DNA of 46,559 nt from NCBI GenBank assembly GCA_017484005.1, contig JAFUTY010000024.1, positions 1 through 46,559 of the forward strand, written 5' to 3'. Positions within the stretch are counted from its first letter, which is position 1, and each line of letters starts with the position of its first letter. Made by a program: the position numbers and the translations under genes. Below, piece after piece: positions 17,410 to 24,176 of the stretch. This stretch comes from Selenomonadaceae bacterium. Its GTDB lineage: Bacteria > Bacillota > Negativicutes > Selenomonadales > Selenomonadaceae. Under the pieces are notes generated by a model that saw only the letters and a list, made by a program, of their open reading frames with translations, was not told the DNA's origin and searched no databases.

Positions 17410-17931
17410 TCATCTCAACCGACTTAGATCATTGAGATAATTTTTTAGCGACTCCAAAATTTTCCTAAGCTCGGCACAATCATATTGATTCAACAGCAAA
17501 ACTGAATAATTGTTATATCGCTCGTCATACATCGAATATCGCAAGCTGTTATTCAGAAATCTGAAATTCAAATTTTTAATCACATGAACTTGCAATTGCT
17601 GATTCATTTGCTCAAAAAGAGTTTTATTGTTTCCGGAATACACTTTGAGCAATAATTCAAGCGATCTATTCAGTGAATGTCCCATCGTTTTTCCAATTTC
17701 ATCGGCAAAATATTTGTTAAGTACATTGATTTTTGTTGCGATGTGAGACTTAACATATTTCTCCATAGCTTGAATCAAAAAATATGCGGCTTGATTATAC
17801 AATTTTTGGCTTTCCAAAATGCTCGCAGTTCTCTCGTCATTCTGTGCAATTTGAAAGTAATTTTCCGAAACTTCAATTCTGCTATTTAGAAAGATTTTTT
17901 TGCCAACTCTCAATTTTTGAATTTCAGTCAT
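17410..17931 (-). CDS. HEPN-domain-like protein, first gene of the cluster
   Basis: 173 residues, all helical in appearance. The segment NQAAYFLIQAMEKYVKSHI, then GHSLNRSLELLLK, then LRYSMYDERYNNYS matches the HEPN pattern (A..EK..K, GH.L, RY-motif near the C-terminus). HEPN proteins are often RNases or partners of nucleotidyltransferases. I do not see a clear catalytic R-x4-6-H, so it may be a binding or regulatory HEPN. Its N-terminus MTEIQKLR resembles the MTEIEKLK of the sirtuin downstream. ATG at 17929-17931 with GAGGGGG upstream; it sits directly behind the cluster promoter. Confidence 0.65.
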   Translation of the reverse strand: MTEIQKLRVGKKIFLNSRIEVSENYFQIAQNDERTASILESQKLYNQAAYFLIQAMEKYVKSHIATKINVLNKYFADEIGKTMGHSLNRSLELLLKVYSGNNKTLFEQMNQQLQVHVIKNLNFRFLNNSLRYSMYDERYNNYSVLLLNQYDCAELRKILESLKNYLNDLSRLR

Positions 17932-17950
17932 AAAAAATCCCCCTCACGCA

Positions 17951-17980
17951 ATTTTAATCTCGATTTGCTTGCGAAATCAA
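17951..17980 (-). promoter_or_regulatory. candidate promoter of the HEPN-SirTM-GT2 cluster
   Basis: Minus-strand TTGATT (17975-17980) and TAAAAT (17951-17956) with an 18-nt spacer, about 20 nt before the HEPN ATG. Its -35 box abuts that of the divergent tmRNA promoter, so the two may compete for polymerase. Consensus-based. Confidence 0.5.
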
Positions 17981-17997
17981 TCAGTCGAGGTTAAAAT
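17969..17997 (+). promoter_or_regulatory. candidate promoter of ssrA
   Basis: TTGCGA (17969-17974), a 17-nt spacer and TAAAAT (17992-17997), ending 10 nt before the first tmRNA base. Correct spacing and position support the call. Interleaved with the opposite-strand promoter of the cluster. Confidence 0.6.
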
Positions 17998-18007
17998 TCA
18001 TCGCAAA

Positions 18008-18361
18008 GGGGATGTAATGGTTTCGACGGGTGCAGATGAATCTGCAATAGCGAGCACCGGGGGCATCGAACCGGTTCAGTAAGGTGCAACTTCTTCTAAC
18101 ATAAACGCAGAAGAATACGATTACGCTCTCGCGGCTTAATCGCGGGCATCTATCACTTGACCGTCTGCTAGAGTGAATAGATGTAGCAGCAGACTCATCC
18201 GGCGGCAATTTCTCTAACCGCTGGAAAAATTTTTAGAGGATCGATCGATTTGAGTTTGTCCGTGGACTCATTGAGATTTAAATTCGACCACGAGACTGCG
18301 CTCGGAGAATTTGCAGGGGCAATGTGTTCGGACAGGAGTTCGATTCTCCTCATCTCCACCA
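18008..18361 (+). ncRNA. ssrA: transfer-messenger RNA (tmRNA)
   Basis: The one-piece tmRNA starts GGGGATGTAATGGTTTCGACGGG and ends with the tRNA-like T-arm GTTCGATTCTCC, acceptor CATCTCC and encoded ACCA; the first and last 7 nt pair as an acceptor stem. The tag frame near 18104-18139 reads NAEEYDYALAA then TAA, a normal ALAA degradation tag. It releases ribosomes stalled on broken messages and marks the products for proteolysis. Length about 354 nt. The exact resume codon just before the AAC is not certain. Confidence 0.95.
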
Positions 18362-18376
18362 ATTTTGAAAATCGAG

Positions 18377-18414
18377 ATCGCGTTTCGAGGATTAACTTGA
18401 GACGCGATTTTTAA
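18377..18414 (+). terminator. rho-independent terminator of ssrA
   Basis: ATCGCGT (18377-18383) pairs with ACGCGAT (18402-18408), followed by a T-run. It lies 16 nt after the tmRNA end and before the converging membrane-protein genes. Confidence 0.8.
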
Positions 18415-18431
18415 TTTCCGCCCGAATTGAA

Positions 18432-18761
18432 TCAACTTCGATTCTTTCCCAACCATGAAAATATTCGCGCGAATTGATGTTTCATGTTTCGACGACAAAT
18501 CTTTCGATATTTCCACGCCATTCTAGATCTTTCAATTCCACGATACAAAATCGCACTTCCAAAAATCATGCAAACAAAAATTTCGAGTGCGCCAATCGAT
18601 TCGAATTTCACGGCAAGCATCAATCCAAATCCAACCATGCAGAGTATGACAAATTGCAAGTTCAAATCGGTGCGCCATCGAATCACAGATAAAAGTATTA
18701 AACCGATGAATGATACAAATGCTAGAACTTGAGCGATGAATTGCAAATTTTCCATTGTCAT
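18432..18761 (-). CDS. small membrane protein of a tandem paralog family, copy 5 (last in order)
   Basis: 109 residues, family not recognised. Three hydrophobic segments: IAQVLAFVSFIGLILLSVI; LQFVILCMVGFGLMLAVKF; and LEIFVCMIFGSAILYRGI, followed by a basic tail (MAWKYRKICRRNMKHQFARI). The layout TM - charged R-x-D loop with D.N.L.F - TM - ES - TM - basic tail is shared with the four genes upstream. ATG at 18759-18761, overlapping the preceding stop (ATGA). The most diverged of the five. Inner-membrane location inferred. Confidence 0.75.
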   Translation of the reverse strand: MTMENLQFIAQVLAFVSFIGLILLSVIRWRTDLNLQFVILCMVGFGLMLAVKFESIGALEIFVCMIFGSAILYRGIERSRMAWKYRKICRRNMKHQFARIFSWLGKNRS

Positions 18762-19081
18762 TTCTCAATCGCTCCTCTGCGTGAAAATGTTTTTGAGATT
18801 CGATATTTCAAATAGCGTCGATATGCTTTTCGATGTTTCCAAATTTTGTAAGTTCGATTGGCAGTCTGTTCAAGGATTATCACAACAAACATCCAGCAGA
18901 AAATTTTATCGAGTGTATCCATTGATTCCAAATTTCGCGTCGCAATAAAAATCGAGCCGATCAATAGATTCCACAGAAAATCGAGAGTTGGATCTTTTTT
19001 GTCGCGATTGATTATAAGAATGAACAATCCTAAAAATGATAAACCAAATCCAGCCTTCGCAATAAAATTCCAAATTTCCAT
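18758..19081 (-). CDS. small membrane protein of a tandem paralog family, copy 4
   Basis: 107 residues: MEIWNFIAKAGFGLSFLGLFILII, the loop NRDKKDPTLDFLWNLLIGSIFIATRNLESMDTL, then FCWMFVVIILEQTANRTYKIW and a basic tail. Same three-segment plan as its neighbours. The ATG at 19079-19081 is chosen over an upstream TTG because CGAGG precedes it and it follows the preceding stop by 2 nt. No known domain recognised. Confidence 0.75.
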   Translation of the reverse strand: MEIWNFIAKAGFGLSFLGLFILIINRDKKDPTLDFLWNLLIGSIFIATRNLESMDTLDKIFCWMFVVIILEQTANRTYKIWKHRKAYRRYLKYRISKTFSRRGAIEK

Positions 19082-19083
19082 AA

Positions 19084-19350
19084 TCAGCCTCGATTCTTTC
19101 TCCAACTTCGAAACGCAATAATTCTATCGATAATTCCAAAAACAGCTGTCAAAATCACCAGCACCAAAGTCACCATGTCGATTATGCTCATCGATTCCCA
19201 TTCGATATTTCTGACAAGATCATAGCCAATGACGAACATCGCGCAGAATCTCAAACTTGGATCTTTGTCGCCGCGTTTGAACATCAGAATAATCAAACTG
19301 AGAATCGCTATGAAAAGCATGAATTCCGCAAATACCTGCAAGCCATCCAT
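19084..19350 (-). CDS. small membrane protein of a tandem paralog family, copy 3
   Basis: 88 residues: MDGLQVFAEFMLFIAILSLIILMF (TM1), KRGDKDPSLRFCAMFVIGYDLV (loop and TM2), NIEWESMSIIDMVTLVLVILTAVFGII (TM3), DRIIAFRSWRKNRG (basic end). The first 60 or so residues are nearly identical to copy 2, and the genes repeat with an exact 306-bp period, so the duplication is recent. ATG at 19348-19350 after GGAGGTGA; the frame extends upstream but without a better start. Function unknown. Confidence 0.8.
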   Translation of the reverse strand: MDGLQVFAEFMLFIAILSLIILMFKRGDKDPSLRFCAMFVIGYDLVRNIEWESMSIIDMVTLVLVILTAVFGIIDRIIAFRSWRKNRG

Positions 19351-19389
19351 GAATCTCACCTCCAATGACAATATTTCAAACTTCTATGA

Positions 19390-19656
19390 TCAACTGCGAT
19401 TCTTTTTCCATTTCCAAAACGCATGAATTCTTTCGATACTCTCGCCAATCACTATCAGAATTACAAGAATCAAATCCACCGTATCGAATATGCTCATTGA
19501 TTCCCATTCGATATTCCTAATGAGATTATATCCAATGACAAACATCGCGCAGAATCTCAAACTTGGATCTTTGTCGCCACGTTTGAACATCAGAATAATC
19601 AAACTGAGAATCGCTATGAAAAGCATGAATTCCGCAAATACATGCAAGCCATCCAT
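19390..19656 (-). CDS. small membrane protein of a tandem paralog family, copy 2
   Basis: 88 residues: MDGLHVFAEFMLFIAILSLIILMF, KRGDKDPSLRFCAMFVIGYNLI, RNIEWESMSIFDTVDLILVILIVIGES, then IERIHAFWKWKKNRS. Nearly identical in DNA to copy 3 over its first two thirds and diverged in the third segment and tail, suggesting selection or recombination acts on the C-terminal part. ATG at 19654-19656 with GGAGGTGA upstream. Confidence 0.8.
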   Translation of the reverse strand: MDGLHVFAEFMLFIAILSLIILMFKRGDKDPSLRFCAMFVIGYNLIRNIEWESMSIFDTVDLILVILIVIGESIERIHAFWKWKKNRS

Positions 19657-19695
19657 GAACCTCACCTCCAATGACAATATTTCAAATTTCCATGA

Positions 19696-19962
19696 TCAAC
19701 AGCGATTCTTTCTCCAATCCCGTAGCGCAAGAATTCTATCAATGACTGCGGCCATCATGAAAATTGATACCAATCCAATCAGAATCCAATCGACAATCCC
19801 GAGCGATTCCCACTCCATTCGATTAATGACATCGAATCCCAATAGAAAAGTTAGACAGAATCTCAAATTGGGATCTTTGTTGCCGCGCTTGATAGACATC
19901 GCAACCAAACCGCCAAATGCAATCAAAAATAAAAATTGCGCGAATGCATGCAAGCCATCCAT
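19696..19962 (-). CDS. small membrane protein of a tandem paralog family, copy 1 (first in order)
   Basis: 88 residues: MDGLHAFAQFLFLIAFGGLVAMSI, KRGNKDPNLRFCLTFLLGFDVI, NRMEWESLGIVDWILIGLVSIFMMAAVI, DRILALRDWRKNRC. Same start context (GGAGGTGA then ATTCATG) and 306-bp phase as copies 2 and 3 but more diverged. Divergent from the TPR protein gene, whose start is 50 bp away, so the two share a very short control region. No family recognised. Confidence 0.8.
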   Translation of the reverse strand: MDGLHAFAQFLFLIAFGGLVAMSIKRGNKDPNLRFCLTFLLGFDVINRMEWESLGIVDWILIGLVSIFMMAAVIDRILALRDWRKNRC

Positions 19963-20012
19963 GAATTTCACCTCCCATGACAATATTACTCGCAATGAAA
20001 GGATGAATCAAC

Positions 20013-21323
20013 ATGTTAAAAAAATTATTGATCGGAACACTTTTATTCACGACATCGATTTTTTCAACAGTTTCAGCGGAGCAGCGGACAATCGAAGCTG
20101 ATGGCGAATATATCGTCGGCGAGGGAATGGGCGAGGATATTTCGACAGCCAAGGAACGCGCTCGAACTTTTGCACTTCGAAATGCAAGCCGGCAGGCTGG
20201 AGTTTTTGTCGAAAGCATCTCTGAAGTCAAAAATTTAATGCTCACGGAAGATGAAGTTCGAACAATCTCGGCGAATGTTTTGCAAGTTTTGGGCGAGCCA
20301 ACATTCAAAATCGTTCCAATCGATGACAAAGCGATTTCGTTCAAATGTTATTTGGTTGTAGTTGTCGATGACGATAACATTTCCGAACAATTGATGAAGG
20401 ATCGCGGCGATTTAATCGAGGCAACTCGTCGAAATAGAGAACTCGAGGCGGAACGAGATCGACTTCAAGCAGAGCTCGATGAATTGAAATCGAGATATGA
20501 ATCGGCGACTTCTGAACATGAGCGTCAAGAAATTCGTGAGCAAGTCAAGCGCAATGATGATCATTTCACTGCGAGTCAATATTTCGAGCAGGGAAATCGC
20601 GATTATGATGATGAAAATTACAATTCAGCCGTCGCGAATTATTCGAAGGCGATTGAATTGAATCCAAATTATGAGGATGCATACAACAATCGCGGCAATT
20701 CATACAAGGCACTCGGAAATTATCAGCAGGCGATTTCTGATCATACAAAGGCGATTGAGATCAATCCACAAGATTCGCTTGCATACTATAATCGCGCCAA
20801 TGAATATTCCGATCTCGGCGACAATGAAATTGCGATCGATGATTACAATCGCTCAATCGAATTGAATCCGACTTACACGAATGCATATTACAATCGCGGA
20901 ATTGCATATTACAATCTCGGCAACATGCAGGCGGCAATCGAGAGTTACACCAAAGTTCTCGAGCTAGATCCTTATTATGTGTCGGCATACAACAATCGCG
21001 GAAATTGCTACTACAATCTCAACGAATATGACTTGGCGATTGAGGATTATACTGGTGCAGTCAATATCGATCCAAATCACGCGCTGGCATTTTGCAATCG
21101 TGGAAACACTTATCGAATTTTGAAGGAATATGATCTCGCGATTCAAGATTACAATCGAGCACTGTCAATCAATCCAGGTTATGCTGATGCATACAACAAT
21201 CGCGGAGTGGCTTATGAGAATCTCGGAGATATCGATCGTGCAATCGCTGATTACAAACGTGCGCTCGTTGCAGATCCAGAAAATAAATATGCACGACAAA
21301 ATCTCGATCGTCTTTCGAATTAG
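20013..21323 (+). CDS. secreted protein with LPP20/FlgT-N-like domain, coiled coil and TPR repeats
   Basis: 436 residues. The signal peptide ends near VSA-EQ. Residues about 24-120 (ARTFALRNASRQAGVFVES, LTEDEVRTISANVLQVL) match the N-terminal domain shared by LPP20 and FlgT-type envelope proteins. A coiled coil (about 130-180, RNRELEAERDRLQAELDELK) follows, then about seven 34-residue TPR units from residue 190, each with the NNRG or YNRG signature and a regular A-I-x-D-Y/N-P pattern. The product is probably a periplasmic or outer-membrane-associated scaffold; no partner can be named. ATG at 20013 with AAAGGATG upstream. A paralog follows directly downstream. Confidence 0.85.
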   Translation: MLKKLLIGTLLFTTSIFSTVSAEQRTIEADGEYIVGEGMGEDISTAKERARTFALRNASRQAGVFVESISEVKNLMLTEDEVRTISANVLQVLGEPTFKIVPIDDKAISFKCYLVVVVDDDNISEQLMKDRGDLIEATRRNRELEAERDRLQAELDELKSRYESATSEHERQEIREQVKRNDDHFTASQYFEQGNRDYDDENYNSAVANYSKAIELNPNYEDAYNNRGNSYKALGNYQQAISDHTKAIEINPQDSLAYYNRANEYSDLGDNEIAIDDYNRSIELNPTYTNAYYNRGIAYYNLGNMQAAIESYTKVLELDPYYVSAYNNRGNCYYNLNEYDLAIEDYTGAVNIDPNHALAFCNRGNTYRILKEYDLAIQDYNRALSINPGYADAYNNRGVAYENLGDIDRAIADYKRALVADPENKYARQNLDRLSN

Positions 21324-21399
21324 AATCAGTTGATTCAGACGTGACGAAAGGATATAATGAATGAAAACCTGAATATTTTTGAGGAAAGGAGGAATTTCG

Positions 21400-22434
21400 A
21401 TGCTCAAAAATTTTTTGATTGGAGGATTGATTCTCGCAGCTTCAATCTTCTCGAGTGTCTCGGCGGAACGTCGACAGATTGAAGCAAGTGGAGAATATGT
21501 CTTCGGTGATAGTGAAGAGAGTCCAGCAGTTGCAAAGGAACGAGCGAGAGTTTATGCGCTGAAAAATGCAAGTCAACAGGCTGGAGTTTTTGTCGAAAGC
21601 ATCGTCAAAGTGAAAAACATGATGTTGACTGAAGATGAAATTCAAACAATCTCCTCGAATGTTTTGCAAGTTGTTGGTGAGCCTCAATTCAAAAACGAAG
21701 TTACTGCAGACGGCAAAGGATTTATCATTCGATGCAAACTCGTTGCGATTGTGGATGATGATAATATCAGTGCGGAACTCATGAAGGATCGACAGTCTCT
21801 CGATGAAGCGGTGAGAATGAATCGAGAATATGAAAATCGAATTCGAGAGTTGACTGATGAAATTGAAAAATTGAAACGCGATCGTGCAAATGCTAAAACT
21901 GAGTCTGAGATCCGACTAATTAATTCACAAATACAGAGAAGTGACAAAAAATTCAATGCTACACGATACCTTGATCTTGGGAAAAATGCTTTTAATGCAG
22001 GAAATTATTCCATAGCGATTTCCTACTACAGGATGGCGGCTCTTTTAGATCCAAATCTAGACCGGGTAGTGCATACAAATATTACCTTGGCATATTCTTT
22101 GAATAAAATGAATTACGGTAACATCACTGAAAAATATATTCCTACGACTATGGGTAATAATATCATTGTACAGCCTTCCCATCTGGATCATTTAGTTCGT
22201 GCATGGAGATATGTGAATCAGAAAGAATATGATCTTGCAATTGACGAGTGCAACCAAGTTATTAAGCTCGATACTGATGCGAGTAATGTATCTTCTGCAT
22301 ACTGTATTCGAGGATATATATACGAGCTAAAAGGCAACATTGAACAAGCCATTTCAGATCAGAAAGGCGCACTAGGTTGGAATCCCGAAAATACCACTGC
22401 ACGTGATTATCTCAATCGACTTCAATCGAGATAA
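21400..22434 (+). CDS. secreted protein with LPP20/FlgT-N-like domain, paralog of the upstream gene
   Basis: 344 residues. The N-terminal half mirrors the upstream gene: signal peptide MLKNFLIGGLILAASIFSSVSA, ARVYALKNASQQAGVFVES, LTEDEIQTISSNVLQVVGEP, DDDNISAELMKDR and a coiled coil to about residue 185. The second half has two or three weak TPR-like units (YNSIA-type and YDLAIDECNQVIKLD). From about 21900 codon use changes (AGA/AGG/CGG arginines, fewer TCGA words), suggesting that the C-terminal half came from elsewhere by recombination. The ATG at 21400 is preferred to a GTG/ATG frame 21 nt earlier because AAAGGAGG is 7 nt upstream. Confidence 0.85.
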   Translation: MLKNFLIGGLILAASIFSSVSAERRQIEASGEYVFGDSEESPAVAKERARVYALKNASQQAGVFVESIVKVKNMMLTEDEIQTISSNVLQVVGEPQFKNEVTADGKGFIIRCKLVAIVDDDNISAELMKDRQSLDEAVRMNREYENRIRELTDEIEKLKRDRANAKTESEIRLINSQIQRSDKKFNATRYLDLGKNAFNAGNYSIAISYYRMAALLDPNLDRVVHTNITLAYSLNKMNYGNITEKYIPTTMGNNIIVQPSHLDHLVRAWRYVNQKEYDLAIDECNQVIKLDTDASNVSSAYCIRGYIYELKGNIEQAISDQKGALGWNPENTTARDYLNRLQSR

Positions 22435-22440
22435 TTTTAT

Positions 22441-22495
22441 CAAGCGTGATGTTCGATCCGAAAAAAATTTGGATCAAATACCGCGCTTGTTTTTT
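22441..22495 (+). terminator. rho-independent terminator after the LPP20/TPR gene pair
   Basis: CAAGCG ... CGCTTG outer arms with an inner GATCC/GGATC stem and a following run of seven T. Placed directly after the stop of the second paralog. Confidence 0.8.
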
Positions 22496-22512
22496 TATTT
22501 CCGATAGAGTGA

Positions 22513-22545
22513 TAAAATCCCAACAGACTTTGAAAATTTGTTGGG
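22513..22545 (+). promoter_or_regulatory. -10 box and inverted repeat overlapping the purB ribosome site
   Basis: TAAAAT (22513-22518) is followed at once by CCCAACA (22519-22525) and its exact complement TGTTGGG (22539-22545), which runs into the GGGAGG ribosome site. It could be a repressor operator at the start point or an RNA hairpin hiding the ribosome site; the sequence does not decide. Confidence 0.4.
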
Positions 22546-22554
22546 AGGATTCAA

Positions 22555-23847
22555 ATGATAGAAAGATACACTCGAAAGCAAATGGGAGATCTTTGGTCGC
22601 TGCAGAATGAATGGCAGACGATTCTCGAGGTGGAAATGGCGGCTTGCGATGCAATGGCAGAGCTCGGCGAAATTCCAGTCGAATCGGCAAAAAACATTCG
22701 AGCAAAGGCAACATTCAACATCGATCGAATCAAGGAAATCGAATCAGTCACTCACCACGATATCATTGCATTCTTGACAAACGTCGCGGAATCAGTGGGC
22801 GAGGATTCAAAATTCATTCACAAAGGACTCACTTCGAGCGATGTGAAGGACACTGCAATTTGTCTGATGTTGAAAAAATCTGCGGAAATAATCCTCGATG
22901 ATCTTAAAAATTTTCGCGAGATTTTGAGACGCCGCGCAGTCGAATTCAAACACACTGCATGCATTGGAAGAACTCACGGAATCCATGCCGAGCCGATGAC
23001 TTTTGGATTGAAACTTCTGTTGTGGAGCGATGAAATCGAGCGAGATATCGAGCGAGTTGAGCATGCGAAAAAGATTGTCAGCGTTGGAAAGTTGTCTGGA
23101 GCTGTCGGAACATATTCAAATATCGATCCGCGAATCGAGGAGATTGTTTGCGATAAATTGGGATTGACTCCCGCTCGACTTGCAACTCAAGTGATTCAGC
23201 GAGACAGACATGCGGAATATATGACGATGCTCGCGATTGTTGCATCGACGTTAGAAAAAATCGCGACGGAAGTTCAAAATCTCCAGAGAACTGATATTCG
23301 TGAAGCCGAGGAATATTTTTCACCAGGTCAAAAGGGATCTTCGGCGATGCCTCACAAGCGAAATCCAATCAATTGCGAGCGAGTTGCAGGGATGGCTAGA
23401 CTGGTTCGCGGAAATGCTATCGCGGCAATGGAAAACATCACGCTGTGGCATGAACGTGACATCTCACATTCATCTGTCGAGCGAGTTATTCTTCCGGATT
23501 CAACAATCAACGTCGATTATTGCATTGCAAAGCTCGCGAATATTGTCGACAAATTGCTAGTCTATCCTGACGCGATGCTGCATAATATGAATCGGACGGG
23601 AGGATTGATCTACAGTCAGCGAATCCTTCTCGCGATTGTCAATAAAGGAATTCTTCGTGAGGATGCGTATAAATGGGTGCAGCGAAATGCGATGAAACGT
23701 TGGATGGAGCACGAGGATTTCAAGACGAATGTTGAAAATGATCCGGATATCTCGAAAGTCTTGTCGCGGGAGGAAATCGATGAATGCTTCGATTATCAAT
23801 TCTTCCTTCGCAATGTTGATTTGATTTTTGCGCGGTTTGGTTTGTAA
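22555..23847 (+). CDS. purB: adenylosuccinate lyase
   Basis: 430 residues, the typical length of the bacterial short form. It cleaves SAICAR to AICAR and adenylosuccinate to AMP in cytosolic purine synthesis. Visible marks of the fumarase/aspartase superfamily are THHDIIAF (about 66-73), TSSDVKDTA (near 93-101), GRTHGIHAEPMTFG (catalytic His near 141) and the signature loop GSSAMPHKRNP (about 260-270) with the catalytic Ser. ATG at 22555 with GGGAGG 7 nt upstream. Followed by a repeat of its own last 300 bp and then purA, so the pair for AMP synthesis is adjacent. Confidence 0.97.
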   Translation: MIERYTRKQMGDLWSLQNEWQTILEVEMAACDAMAELGEIPVESAKNIRAKATFNIDRIKEIESVTHHDIIAFLTNVAESVGEDSKFIHKGLTSSDVKDTAICLMLKKSAEIILDDLKNFREILRRRAVEFKHTACIGRTHGIHAEPMTFGLKLLLWSDEIERDIERVEHAKKIVSVGKLSGAVGTYSNIDPRIEEIVCDKLGLTPARLATQVIQRDRHAEYMTMLAIVASTLEKIATEVQNLQRTDIREAEEYFSPGQKGSSAMPHKRNPINCERVAGMARLVRGNAIAAMENITLWHERDISHSSVERVILPDSTINVDYCIAKLANIVDKLLVYPDAMLHNMNRTGGLIYSQRILLAIVNKGILREDAYKWVQRNAMKRWMEHEDFKTNVENDPDISKVLSREEIDECFDYQFFLRNVDLIFARFGL

Positions 23848-23861
23848 GAAGATAACCAAAC

Positions 23862-24164
23862 GTCGATAAATTGCTAGTCTATCCTGACGCAATGCTGCAT
23901 AATATGAATCGAACGGGAGGATTGATTTACAGTCAGCGAATCCTTCTCGCGATTGTCAATAAAGGAATTCTTCGTGAAGATGCGTATAAATGGGTTCAGA
24001 GAAACGCGATGAAACGCTGGATGGAGCACGAGGATTTCAAGACGAATGTTGAAAATGATCCGGATATCTCGAAAGTCTTGTCGCGGGAGGAAATTGATGA
24101 ATGTTTCGATTATCAATTCTTCCTCCGCAATGTTGATTTGATTTTTGCGCGATTTGGTTTATAA
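23862..24164 (+). pseudogene. duplicated 3' end of purB
   Basis: This segment repeats the last 300 bp of purB, starting in the middle of the VDKLLVYPDAM codons. All 96 residues after the start position match the intact copy, yet about 14 bases differ, every one synonymous. It lacks the catalytic regions and has no clear ribosome site before its internal TTG/CTA region, so it is a non-functional tail. The pattern suggests a scar of homologous replacement by a related purB rather than a simple tandem duplication. Confidence 0.85.
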
Positions 24165-24176
24165 GGAGCTGGGAAA

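Noticed and set aside
23871..24164. Separate 97-codon gene between purB and purA
   Set aside because: It is an exact protein copy of the purB C-terminus lacking the catalytic parts and lacking a credible ribosome site.
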